A DNA stretch of 64,000 nt from Phytohabitans sp036906915 (GTDB lineage Bacteria; Actinomycetota; Actinomycetes; Mycobacteriales; Micromonosporaceae): assembly GCF_036906915.1 (NCBI RefSeq), contig NZ_JBAKHX010000001.1, positions 248,001 to 312,000 on the forward strand, given 5' to 3'. Of this stretch, positions 26,431 to 41,739 are shown in pieces. Made by a program: the position numbers and the translations under genes. Under the pieces are notes generated by a model, which ran no database searches, was not told the DNA's origin, and saw only the letters and a list, made by a program, of their open reading frames with translations. Positions within the stretch are counted from its first letter, which is position 1; the number at the start of each line of letters is the position of its first letter.

Positions 26431-29400
26431 ACGCGATCGCGGCCCGTTGACCGCCGCGCAACGACGCCTCTGGTTCCTCGACCGGCTCGACCCGGGCGAC
26501 GCCGCCTACCACATCTCCCTCACGGTCCTGCTGCGCGGCGACATCGACACCGACCGGCTGATCCGCGCGTTCGACGCCGTCACCGCCCGTCATGAGAGCC
26601 TGCGGACCCGGTTCGTCGAGGCCGGCGGCGACCCGGTGCAGGAGGTGCTTCCCGCCCGGCCGACACCGGTCGAGCGGGCCGACCTGACGAGCGAGGCCGA
26701 GGCGCGGCGCGCCGTCGAGGAGCTGATCGCCCGCCCGTTCGACCTGGCCGCGGGGCACCTGCTCCGGGTCGGCCTGTACCGCCTCGGCCCGCGCGAGCAC
26801 GTCCTGTGCACTGTCACGCACCACATCGTCGGTGACGGCTGGTCGATGAACCTGCTCTACGTCCAGCTCGCCGAGGCGTACCGGGGAATCGAGTCCGTCG
26901 AGGCCGGCCTGCGGTACCTCGACCATGCCCGCGCCCATCAGGGCACCGACGAGGCCGCGTTTGAATACTGGCGGGCGGCGCTGGCGGAGCCGCCCGTGCT
27001 GGAGTTGCCGCTCGACCGCCCCCGCCCGGCGGTGCGCACGTCGGCCGGTGTCTCGAAGACCCGGGTGTTCGACGGCGAGCTGTGGATGGCGGTGCGGCGC
27101 GTGGCCCAACAGCTGCGCTGCACCCCGTTCATGCTGCTGATGACGGTCTACCAGCTCACATTGGCGCAGGCCAGCGGGCAGGACGACATCCTCGTCGGCA
27201 CCCCGGTCGCGGGACGCGACGACGTGGCGACCGAGTCGGTCTTCGGCTACTTCACCAAGATGGTGCTGCTGCGCGCCGACCTGTCCGGCGAGGTCACCTT
27301 CCGCGACCTGGTGCTGCGCACCCGGAAAAGCTGCATGAGCGCCTTCGCCCACCAGGAGATCCCGTTCGAGCGGCTCATCGCCGACCTGGACCTGCCGCGC
27401 GACCCGAGCCGTAACCCGCTGTTCCAGGCCGCCTTCACGCTCCACTCCACGATGGATGTGTCGGCGACCGGATTCCAGGGCTTCGAGGGTGTCGGAGTCG
27501 AGGAGTTCGGCGAAGGGGTGCGGCGCACCATCACCGACGTGGCGATGGACGTGTTCATCAGCTCGACCGTGATCGACACGTGGCACAACGAGGCCCGGAT
27601 GGACGTCCAGCTCACGTGCAGCGCCGACCTGTTCGATCCGGCCACCGCCGGCGCGCTCGCCGACCGGTTCGCCGCCGTGCTGCACGCTGTCCTGGCCGAT
27701 GTGGACACTCCGGTACGGGCGCTGCCGCTCGTCGACGAGACCGCCCATGCCGAGTTGCTACGGATCGGCACTGGGCCGGCCGTCCCCGACGGACCGCCGC
27801 TGCTGGCACGCATCGAGCGGGCGGTCACCAGTACACCTGACGCTGTCGCCGTGGTCTGCGGCACCGACCGGGTCAGCTATCGCGAGCTGTGGGCGCGCGC
27901 CGGCGAGCTGGCCGGCGCGCTGCGCGCCACCGGGGTCGCGCCCGGCCAGCTCGTGGGCGTAAGCGTGCCGCGCGGCCTCGGCCTGGTCGCCGCCCTGCTG
28001 GCGACGTGGCGGGCCGGCGCCGGCTACGTGCCCGTCGATCCGCGCCTGCCCGAGGGGCGCCGCGCCACGCTCGTCGAGCGGGCCGCCGTCGCCGCCGTTG
28101 TCACGGCGGACGGCGTCGAGCCTGGTGTAAAGGCGCCGGCGTCCGTGTCCGACCCCGCCTACGTGCTGTTCACGTCCGGCTCTACGGGTACCCCGAAACC
28201 GGTGCTGGTTGGCCGTGAAGCCCTCGACGACCGGGTCGCGTGGATGGTCGAGGCCTACCGGCTCACCACCGTGGATCGAGTAGTGCAGTTCGCCGAGCTC
28301 AGCTTCGACACCCACGCCGAGGAGATCTGGCCCACCCTCGCGAGCGGCGGCACGCTGGTGCTGCTGCCGGACGGGCCGCAGTCGCTGCCGGAGGTGTTGG
28401 CCGCCGACCCCGCCATCACAGTGCTCGACCTGCCGACCGCGTACTGGCAGGCGCTGCTGGATGTCGTGCCGGACTGGCCGGCCGCGCTGCGGCTGGTGAT
28501 CCTGGGCGGCGAACAGGCCGACGCGGCCGCCGTCGCCCGCTGGCGAGCCCTGCACGGCGGCCGGATCCGGCTGACCAACACGTACGGGCCGACCGAGGCG
28601 ACGATCATCGCCACCGCGGTCGACCTGGGCGCCGCCGACACCGGCCGGCGTCCGCCGATCGGGCGTCCGCTCGGCGGGGTCCGCGCCTACGTACTCGACC
28701 CGGCCGGGCGACTGGTGCCGCGCGGCGCGTCCGGTGAGCTGTGCCTGGCCGGTGCGGGGCTCGCCGACGGCTACCTGGGCATGCCCGACCTGACCGCCGA
28801 GCGGTTCCGCCCCGACCCGTACGGCGGCGGCCTGCTCTACCGCACCGGTGACCGGGTCCGGTGGCGCAAGGACGAGCCGACCCTGGAGTTCCTCGGCCGC
28901 CTCGACCGGCAGCTCAAGGTGCGGGGAGTGCGTATCGAGCCGGGTGAGGTCGAGGCCGTCCTGACCGGGCATCCTGACGTCGGCCAGGCGGCGGTCACCG
29001 CGTACGCGGACACCCTCGTCGCCTACGTGACCGGCACCGCCAGCGTCGACCAGGTGCGTGCCTACGCCGCCGACCGGCTGCCCGCTCTGCTGGTGCCGAG
29101 CGTCGTCGTGCCGCTGGCCGCGCTGCCGTTGACCCACCACGGGAAGGTCGACACCGCCGCGCTTCCCGCGCCAACGGTCACCGAGGAGGTCCGCACCGCC
29201 TACGTGGCGCCACGGACCGACGCGGAGGAGCTGGTCGCGGAGGTCTTCGCCGAGCTGCTCCAGGTCGCCAGGGTGGGCGCCAACGACGACTTCTTCGTCC
29301 TGGGTGGACATTCGCTGCTCGCCATCCGGGTCATCGCCCGGCTCCGGGCCGCCGTGAGCCTGGATCTGCCGGTCCGGCTGCTGTTCCAGTACCCGACCGT

Positions 29401-29505
29401 CGCCGGGTTCGCCCAGGCGGTCGAGACCGCGCTGATCGCCGAGATCGACCGGCTCACCGAAGACGAGGCAGCCGCACAGCTAGCCGCCGCTCAGGCGGAG
29501 GCACC

Positions 29506-29509
<4 letters not shown>
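26423..29509 (+). CDS. non-ribosomal peptide synthetase, C-A-T module of unknown specificity
   Basis: This 1028-residue synthetase is one complete module. Condensation domain: residues 6-430, with intact HHIVGDGW near 133. Adenylation domain: about 455-900, A3 LFTSGSTGTPKP, A5 NTYGPTEAT, A7 YRTGD and A10 HHGKVD. Carrier domain: about 935-1005, with the phosphopantetheine Ser in FFVLGGHSLLA. The ten pocket residues, read by alignment to GrsA, are D-T-E-D-I-G-T-I-I-K; I cannot match this to an established substrate. Acidic residues at positions 239 and 278 suggest a basic side chain, at low confidence. The core motif SFDTHAEEIWPTL is unusual. There is no epimerase or thioesterase, so the chain must pass to another protein. 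Confidence 0.92.
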
Positions 29510-34973
<5,464 letters not shown>

Positions 34974-34977
<4 letters not shown>

Positions 34978-36449
34978 GCGCGACAACCGTGCCCCAACTG
35001 CTCGCCACCCGCGCCGAAGCCGAGCCGGCGCACGTCGCCGTCAGCCAGGGCGCCGGCACGCTCGACCTGGGGGCCTGGCAGGTCCGCACCCAGGCCATCG
35101 CCGCCGGGCTGCGGGCGGCCGGGGTACGCCCCGGCGACCGGGTCGGTTTGCTGTACGGGGCCCAGGACTGGATCGCGTACGTGTGCTCTTACACCGGGGT
35201 GCTCGCCGCCGGTGCGGTCGCGGTTCCACTGTCGACTCGCAGCGCCCCCGCCGAACTTGTGTACATGCTGGAGCACAGCGGTGCGGCCGCGCTGCTGCAC
35301 GGACCGACCGCGCAGCCGCCCGAGGTGCCGGTGCGGCTGCGCTGGGACGCGTACGCCGTCGCGGAGCTGCCCGACGCGGAGCCGGTGCCCGGGCCAGGCC
35401 CGGGTGACGCGGCCCAGATCCTCTACACCTCCGGCACGACCGGGCGGCCCAAGGGCGTCAGCGCCGCGCACGCCAACCTGACCCACGGCTTCCGGCTCAA
35501 CCCGCCGCTGCGACCGCTGGCCCACTCACGGCAGTTCCTGCACGCCTTCCCGATCGGCACCAACGCCGGCCAGACCATGCTGTTCAACGCGCTATACGCG
35601 CACGCCGGGATGCTGGTGACCGCCCGGTTCGGCCCGGACCACTTCGCCCGGCTGATCGAACGGCACGCGGTGGGCAGCGTTTTCGTGGTGCCCGCGATGG
35701 CGATCGAGCTGCTGCGGTCGGGCGCGCTTGCCCGCCACGACACGACGAGCGTGGCATTGCTCGGCTCGACCGCGGCCGCGCTGCCACCCTCCATAGCGGC
35801 CGGGCTCGCGACCGCGCTGCCCCGCGCCACGATCGTCAACTACTACACGTCGACCGAGGCCGCACCGACACAGTCCACAGTGGTCTTCGAGCCGGAGCGC
35901 CCGGCCGCGTTGGGCAAGGTCGTCGCCGGTGGCGCGCTGCGCGTGTACGACGAGACCGGCCGGCCCTGCCCCGCCGGGGTGACCGGCGAGGTGTGGATGC
36001 GCTGCGCGGGCACGGCACGGTTCTACCACGACGATCCGGCGGCCACCCGGCACGTGTTCCGCGACGGCTGGACCCGGATGGGCGACCTCGGCTACCTCGA
36101 CGCCGACGGCTATCTCTACCTCGTCGACCGCGAGAGCGACGTCATCAAGAGCGGCGCGGACAAGGTGTCGACGGTCGCGGTCGAGGCGGCCCTGCACGAG
36201 CACCCCGAGATCGTCGAGGCCGCCGTGTTCGGCCTGCCCGATCCGGTGCTGGGCACGGCGCCCGCCGCCGCGCTCGTGGCCACCCGCCCGCTGAGCCTCG
36301 GCGAGGTGCGCCGGTTTCTCGCCACCCGGCTGGCCGGGCACGAGCAGCCCAGCCGGATCGTCCACGTCGACGAACTGCCGCGCAACGCGGGCGGCAAGGT
36401 CGTCAAACAACGGCTGCGCACGCTCTTCGACCGAGAGGCAGACTCATGA
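34974..36449 (+). CDS. acyl-AMP ligase (AMP-binding enzyme)
   Basis: The 491-residue protein is a stand-alone adenylate-forming enzyme of the acyl-CoA/acyl-AMP ligase class: core motif ILYTSGTTGRPKGVSAAH, YYTSTEAAP (A5 position), MGDLGYLDADGYLYLVDRESD (A7-A8) and the catalytic Lys in NAGGKVVKQRL. It lacks the NRPS-type A4 pocket, so a carboxylic acid, not an amino acid, is the likely substrate. The free carrier protein encoded two genes downstream is the natural acceptor, which would provide an acyl or aryl starter unit. GTG 34974 overlaps the preceding stop. Confidence 0.88.
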
Positions 36450-39427
36450 CTGGCATCCCGATGAGCCTTGCCCAGCAGGGCATCTGGTTCACCGAACGGG
36501 CCGGCGGCGCCGGGGAGGCGTACACGCTGGCGGTGACGCTGACCTTGTCGAACGCGGTGGAGCCGGCGGTACTGGACGAGGCGTGGGTCGCGCTCACCCG
36601 GCGGCATCCGATGCTCAGCTCCACCGTGGTCGACGCGGACGGCGTACCGCTGCTGGCAGCCACGGACCCGTCGCCGGTCGACCACCGCGCGGTCAGTGCG
36701 GGCGCGCTCGCGGCCACCATCGCCGCCGAACTCGCCGCCGGCTTCGACCTCACCGCCGGCCCGCTCGCCCGCTGCGCGGCGCTGCGGGTCGACGACGGCC
36801 GCACGGTCGTGCTGGTCGTCGCCCACCACCTGGTCTTCGACGGCGGCGGCAAGGACGTGCTCGTCGCCGACCTGGCCAAGGCCATCGCCGGTCAAGCTCT
36901 CGGCGCCGGTTCGCCCGCCGCTCTGGCCGCATTGGTACAGGCACAGGCCGACCGCATCGCCGAAGCCCTCCCCGCGGCACGTGACTTCTGGTCCCAGCGC
37001 CCGGCACCGTCTGGCGAGGTCGTCCTTCCGGGACTGTCGGGTACGCCCACCGCGGCCGAGCCCGCTACGCAGCTTGGCATCGAGTGGGACGAGGAACTCG
37101 ACGCCGCCCTGACCGCCGGGGCGGCGGCCCTCGGGGCGACCCGGTTCGAGCTGTTGCTCGCCGGCCTGCACGCCGTGCTCGCCCGCTACGGCAACACCGC
37201 CTCCTCGGTGGCCGTCGACCTGTCCACCCGACGCCCCGACACCGCCGGCGAGCTCGGCATGTGGGTCAACGAGCTGCCCGTCACCGTCGAGGTCGACCCG
37301 GAGGCGTCCTTCGCCGACCTGGTGCGCGCTGTGCGTGCCGAAGCGCGGGCCGTCTACGAACACCGTGAGGTGCCGCTCGGCCGCGCCCTGCCCGGCCTGC
37401 CACCCCGCCCGGCCCTGGCTCCCGTCTCCATCAGCTACCGGCGGCTGAGCACCGGGTCATCCACTGTGGACTGGTTGCTCGCCCCGGCGGCGGTCCGCAG
37501 CGCTCTGCACCTGCATCTGGTCGACGCGCTCGACGGCCTCACCGGTCGGGTCCACGTACCGGCGCGGCTGCTGCCCGCCGCCGACGCTGAGCGGATCGCC
37601 GGGCACCTGCGCGTCCTGCTCGCCGCGGCGCTGGCCGAGCCCGGCCGTCCGGTCGGCGACCTTGACCTGCTCGTCCCGGCGGAGCTGGCGCTGTTCGACC
37701 AGCTGAACGCCACCGCGCGCCCACGCCCTGCCACCACCGTGCTCGACCTGATCGAAGCCGCGGCACGGTCCACTCCGGACGCGGTGGCGGTGGTCGGCAA
37801 CAGTGGCGCGCTCACGTACCGGGAGCTGGTCGCCGCCGCGCACCGTATCGGCCACGGGCTGCGCCGGCGCGGCGTCGCCTCCGGCGACGTGGTGGGTCTT
37901 TGCGCCCAGCGGGGCGTCGAACTCGTCGCCGGCGTGCTCGGCGTCCTCGCCGCCGGGGCCGCCTACCTGCCCCTGGATCCGACCTATCCGGTGGGCCGGC
38001 TGGAGTTCATCGCCACCGACGCCGGCATCAAGCTGATCCTGGGGCACGCCTCGGCCGCTCCTGCCGGGTTGCCCGCCGACCTGCTCCCGCTCGACGGCTT
38101 GGCCGCTTTCGCCGACGAGTCCGAGACCGAGCCGGTCGTTTCCGACCCGGACGGGCTGGCCTACGTCATCTACACCTCCGGCTCGACCGGCCGCCCCAAG
38201 GGCGTCGAGATCGGCCACGCCGCGCTGGTCAACCTCATCGCCGCGATGGGTGAGCTGATCGGCGCCGACCCCGCTGACCGGTGGCTCAACCTGACCACGC
38301 TCTCGTTCGACATCAGCGGCCTCGAACTCTTCGCGCCGCTCACCACCGGTGGCCGGGTCGTGATGGCCACCGACGCGGCCGTCCGCGAAGGCACAACCCT
38401 GGGCCGCCTCATCGGCGAAGCCGGGGTCACCCACGTGCAGGCCACCCCGTCCAGCTGGCAGATGCTGCTCGACGCGGGCTGGACCGGCGCGCCGATCACC
38501 GCTCTCACCGGCGGCGAGGCGCTGCCGCTTCCGGTCGCCCGGCGGCTGCGCCCGCTCGTCGGCCGTCTGGTCAACGTGTACGGGCCGACGGAGACGACCA
38601 TCTGGTCCACCGCGGCCTTCGTGCCGATCGCCCCCACTCGAATCGCCATCGGTCGCCCGCTCGCCAACACAACGCTGCACGTGCTGGACGCCCGGCTGCG
38701 GGAGGTGCCGGTGGGCGTGCCGGGCGAGCTGTGCATCGGCGGCGCCGGGCTTGCCCGGGCCTACCGAGGGCGGCCGGAGCTCACCGCCGAGCGGTTCGTG
38801 ACCGGCCCGGCTGGGCAGCGGCTCTACCGCACCGGTGACCAGGTGTGCCTCGGCGCGGACGGGCAGGTGGAGTTCCTCGGCCGGGCCGACAACCAGGTCA
38901 AGCTGCGCGGGCACCGCATCGAGCTGGGCGAGATCGAGCAGGCGCTGCTCGGCGCGCCCGGGGTCGCCCAGACCGCGGTGGCGGTCCGGGACTCGGAACT
39001 CGTCGCCTACCTGGTCGGGGCGGGCGAACTGCCGCCGATCCGGGCGCACGTCGCCGAGAACCTGCCCCGGTACATGATCCCGATGCACTATGTCTGGCTG
39101 GACCGGCTGCCCCAGACGCTCAACGGCAAGCTGGACCGCGCCGCCCTGCCCGCCCCCGACCGCACCGAGGCCGCGCCGCCGGCGGCCGCCTCGGACCTCA
39201 CGCAGATCGTGACCGGCATCTGGTGCGAAGTGCTCCGGGTCGACGAGATCGCACCGGACGACACCCTCTTCGACCTGGGCGGACACTCGTTGACGATCAT
39301 GCAGATCACCGCCCGGATCCGGAAGGTCCTCGGCGTCGAGGTGCCGTTCGACGTCTTCTTCGACACCCCGACGATCGACGGGGTCGTCAATGCCATCGAC
39401 GAGTTGCGACAGGAGCAGCCCGCGTGA
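36446..39427 (+). CDS. non-ribosomal peptide synthetase, C-A(Gly)-T module
   Basis: This 993-residue synthetase is a full module: condensation domain (1-420, HHLVFDG near 126), adenylation domain (about 450-900, YTSGSTGRPKGV near 575, YGPTETT, YRTGD and LNGKLD) and carrier domain (LFDLGGHSLTI near 944). The pocket residues read D-I-L-Q-L-G-V-I-W-K. This differs by one position from the well-known glycine code DILQLGLIWK, so glycine is predicted. There is no tailoring or release domain. It lies directly before the free carrier protein gene (GTGA overlap), and its condensation domain may accept an acyl starter from that carrier. Confidence 0.92.
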   Translation: MTGIPMSLAQQGIWFTERAGGAGEAYTLAVTLTLSNAVEPAVLDEAWVALTRRHPMLSSTVVDADGVPLLAATDPSPVDHRAVSAGALAATIAAELAAGFDLTAGPLARCAALRVDDGRTVVLVVAHHLVFDGGGKDVLVADLAKAIAGQALGAGSPAALAALVQAQADRIAEALPAARDFWSQRPAPSGEVVLPGLSGTPTAAEPATQLGIEWDEELDAALTAGAAALGATRFELLLAGLHAVLARYGNTASSVAVDLSTRRPDTAGELGMWVNELPVTVEVDPEASFADLVRAVRAEARAVYEHREVPLGRALPGLPPRPALAPVSISYRRLSTGSSTVDWLLAPAAVRSALHLHLVDALDGLTGRVHVPARLLPAADAERIAGHLRVLLAAALAEPGRPVGDLDLLVPAELALFDQLNATARPRPATTVLDLIEAAARSTPDAVAVVGNSGALTYRELVAAAHRIGHGLRRRGVASGDVVGLCAQRGVELVAGVLGVLAAGAAYLPLDPTYPVGRLEFIATDAGIKLILGHASAAPAGLPADLLPLDGLAAFADESETEPVVSDPDGLAYVIYTSGSTGRPKGVEIGHAALVNLIAAMGELIGADPADRWLNLTTLSFDISGLELFAPLTTGGRVVMATDAAVREGTTLGRLIGEAGVTHVQATPSSWQMLLDAGWTGAPITALTGGEALPLPVARRLRPLVGRLVNVYGPTETTIWSTAAFVPIAPTRIAIGRPLANTTLHVLDARLREVPVGVPGELCIGGAGLARAYRGRPELTAERFVTGPAGQRLYRTGDQVCLGADGQVEFLGRADNQVKLRGHRIELGEIEQALLGAPGVAQTAVAVRDSELVAYLVGAGELPPIRAHVAENLPRYMIPMHYVWLDRLPQTLNGKLDRAALPAPDRTEAAPPAAASDLTQIVTGIWCEVLRVDEIAPDDTLFDLGGHSLTIMQITARIRKVLGVEVPFDVFFDTPTIDGVVNAIDELRQEQPA

Positions 39428-39699
39428 CTGACCTTGATCTCCATCGGGAGCTCGCCACTCTGGTCGCCGAGGCCAGCGACGGCCAGATCAGCGTCGCGGA
39501 GGCTCTGGCCGAGTCCGAGTCGCTAGGGCTGCTCGGCCTCACGTCGATGGGCTACGTGCGGCTGATCCAGGCCGTCGAGCGCAAGTGGGGCGTCGCCATA
39601 GAGGCAGACGACGATCTTTCCACTTTGGACACCGTGCCCGCCCTGGCCAAGTACCTCCACTCGACCGGCGCCCTCCCCGGTACGAACGCTTCACGTTGA
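39424..39699 (+). CDS. acyl/peptidyl carrier protein
   Basis: This 91-residue protein has the four-helix carrier layout: DLDLHRELATLVAEASDG, then the attachment motif GLTSMGYVRLIQAVE with Ser41 as probable phosphopantetheine site, and a helix III/IV region (STLDTVPALAKYLHS). The usual Asp before the Ser is Thr (LTSMG instead of LDSMG), a modest variation seen in some discrete carriers. It is the last gene of the operon. Loading by the acyl-AMP ligase and supply of the starter to a condensation domain is the likely role. Confidence 0.8.
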   Translation: MTDLDLHRELATLVAEASDGQISVAEALAESESLGLLGLTSMGYVRLIQAVERKWGVAIEADDDLSTLDTVPALAKYLHSTGALPGTNASR

Positions 39700-40479
39700 C
39701 AGGGGTCTGACACCGGCGCGGATGGCCCTCGGCGAGGCATGCAGGACCTGCCTGCACGCCTTGTTGAAGGCCTGCAGGTCGCGGATGCCGACGCTCGCGG
39801 CGACGGCGGCGATGGGCAGCGTCGAGGCGCGCAGCAGGTGCTCGGCCCGCGCGAGGCGCCGAGCCCGGATGTAACCGACCACGGTGCTGCCCATCTCCGC
39901 GCGGAACAGCCGCGTCAGGTGGTTGTGCGAGATGCCCGCCGCCCGCGCTATCGCCGGCACCGCGAGCGGTCCGGCCAGATTCGACTCGATGTACGCGACG
40001 GCGGTGCCGATCGCGGCGTGCGTGCGCCTGTCCTCAGCAGACTCGGCGAGGTGGGCGACGCGCCAGAGCGCAGCCCAGATCTGCGCCACCGCCTGCGTCG
40101 GGGTGCGCGCGGAGACGTCGATGGCGTTTCGCATGAGGTCGGACAGCACCGGCGCCTGCGTGCCGGCGTCCTGCATGACCGGGACCTCGATGGCCGGCCC
40201 GTGCGGAGCCAGGCGCAGATGCGCGTAGAGGTGCTCGGACCGGCCCTGGTACAGGTAGCGCACCACCACTCCCGGCGGGACGAGGCTGACATGCCCGGGC
40301 CGGATCGCGTGGGCGACGCCATCGACGAGGATGTCGGCGTGGTAGCGGTACAGGTGCATCTGCCACAGGTCGCGCAGCTGAAACACGTCTTGCCGGCTGG
40401 TGGTGCCGTGCACGCCCACACCCACGTTGACCACGTCGGGCGGTGCGTCGAGGTGGACGGCGACCAGGTGCCTACCCAT
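39691..40479 (-). CDS. AraC family transcriptional regulator
   Basis: The 262-residue regulator has an N-terminal cupin-like sensor domain (HLYRYHADILVDGVAHAIRPGHVSLVPPG) and a C-terminal double helix-turn-helix of AraC type (VPAIARAAGISHNHLTRLFRAEMG ... IAAVAASVGIRDLQAFNKACRQVLHASPRAIR). Such proteins typically activate sugar-responsive genes. It is divergent from the dioxygenase-like gene with about 93 bases between starts, so that pair is its most likely target. Its 3' end overlaps the carrier protein gene by nine bases, a convergent arrangement that marks the end of the NRPS operon. Confidence 0.88.
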   Translation of the reverse strand: MGRHLVAVHLDAPPDVVNVGVGVHGTTSRQDVFQLRDLWQMHLYRYHADILVDGVAHAIRPGHVSLVPPGVVVRYLYQGRSEHLYAHLRLAPHGPAIEVPVMQDAGTQAPVLSDLMRNAIDVSARTPTQAVAQIWAALWRVAHLAESAEDRRTHAAIGTAVAYIESNLAGPLAVPAIARAAGISHNHLTRLFRAEMGSTVVGYIRARRLARAEHLLRASTLPIAAVAASVGIRDLQAFNKACRQVLHASPRAIRAGVRPLST

Positions 40480-40572
40480 GATGAAAATTTACCAGTAATA
40501 GTGATCCTGACCGACGCGCTTGCGGGTCCTTGCTTCGTAGCCTCGTTGAACAGCAACCAGTTGGAGAGGCGT

Positions 40573-41382
40573 ATGAGACAACACCTGCTGACCTCCACGC
40601 AGATGGCCCGCTTCGTGGCGTACGGATCGGTGCGGCTGGACGCCGTCGTGCCGGCCGACATGAACGACGAGGCCGTGAAGGTCCTGACCGACGGCATCCC
40701 ACCGGTGCCGTACGGCACGCCGGTGGCGGAGGCGTTCCCGGAGGGCTCGTTCGCCCGCCGGCTCGTCGACCTGCCCGAGATCGCCGGGGCGCTGCGCAGC
40801 CTCGTCGGGCCGGCGCCGACCGTCGACCACCACGCCGTCCACGTCCGCGAGGCGCGCGGCGGCGAGGCGCAGCCGCTGCACGGCGACGCCATCATCGACA
40901 CCCGCGTGGACGCGTTCGACGTGCAGCTCATGTACTACCCGCAGGAAGTCACGCTGGACATGGGCGGCACGCTGAGCGTCCCCGGCAGCCACTTTCGGCG
41001 CACCAACGAAAGCGACACCGGGCGGTACCAGAATCTGCGCGGCCAGACCCGCTTGGTATGCCCGGCGGGCACCGTCGTCCTCCTACATCACGGCCTGTGG
41101 CACGGCGGTCGGCGCAACGACAGCGACACCGCCCGGTACATGTTCAAGATCCGTTTCAACCCGACGGTACGCCAGGTGCGGCTCTGGAACACCGACGACC
41201 TCGCCGACCCGCCGGTCGCCCAGACCCTGTCGACCTGGTTCCCCTGGTACGAGGGGGCCACCGGCCGGCTGGAGCTTTACAACCGGATCCGGATGTGGCG
41301 GGCGCTGACCGGTGACGACACCTTCGACATCGAGTACTGGATGACCCGGGTGTCCAACCGACCGCAGCGGGTCGCGTCATGA
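40573..41382 (+). CDS. phytanoyl-CoA dioxygenase (PhyH) family protein
   Basis: The 269-residue protein has the Fe(II)/2-oxoglutarate oxygenase features of the PhyH family: HxD in LHGDAII (His103, Asp105), a jelly-roll core with GTLSVPGSHFRR, and the distal iron ligand His177 with a following Arg in LWHGGRR. These enzymes hydroxylate small molecules, including peptides and sugars. ATG 40573 is preceded by GGAGAG; the long open frame upstream is antisense to the AraC gene. It may tailor the NRPS product, but the divergent AraC pair may equally be an independent sugar-related unit that happens to adjoin the cluster. Confidence 0.82.
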   Translation: MRQHLLTSTQMARFVAYGSVRLDAVVPADMNDEAVKVLTDGIPPVPYGTPVAEAFPEGSFARRLVDLPEIAGALRSLVGPAPTVDHHAVHVREARGGEAQPLHGDAIIDTRVDAFDVQLMYYPQEVTLDMGGTLSVPGSHFRRTNESDTGRYQNLRGQTRLVCPAGTVVLLHHGLWHGGRRNDSDTARYMFKIRFNPTVRQVRLWNTDDLADPPVAQTLSTWFPWYEGATGRLELYNRIRMWRALTGDDTFDIEYWMTRVSNRPQRVAS

Positions 41383-41672
41383 GCGCCCCTACCGAACCCG
41401 TTGTGCGCCAACAGGTCCTGGTGCTCTACCTGTCGACCTCCGCGCTGGACAGCGACGTCATCGGCTGGTCCAGGTACGACGGCACCGGCCGGACCTCACC
41501 GACCACGGGCGACAGCGACGAGCCTCCATACCGGACCGGTGTGGCCGCTCTGTGCGACGGCTGGCGCCTGATCCAGGCCTCCCCGCTGATCCCGCCATAC
41601 CCCGGGCACGAGTACGACGTGTCGTTCCTCAAGCACGAGTTCTTCTTCGAGCGGCTGATGAGCGTGTCATAG
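41379..41672 (+). CDS. small protein coupled to the PhyH-like gene, unknown
   Basis: This 97-residue protein is not recognised. Its ATG overlaps the dioxygenase stop by four bases, so the two are coupled. It has no signal peptide or membrane helix. The sequence is rich in aromatic residues (ALCDGWRLIQASPLIPPYPGHEYDVSFLKHEFFFERL) and has the look of a small alpha/beta fold. A role as partner or accessory to the dioxygenase is inferred from coupling only. Confidence 0.7.
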   Translation: MSAPTEPVVRQQVLVLYLSTSALDSDVIGWSRYDGTGRTSPTTGDSDEPPYRTGVAALCDGWRLIQASPLIPPYPGHEYDVSFLKHEFFFERLMSVS

Positions 41673-41739
41673 CGGTTCGACGGGGCCGTCGCGGGCCGGT
41701 GGGCTCGCGACGGCCACGTGCTCGGGGGTGCTATCCCGC

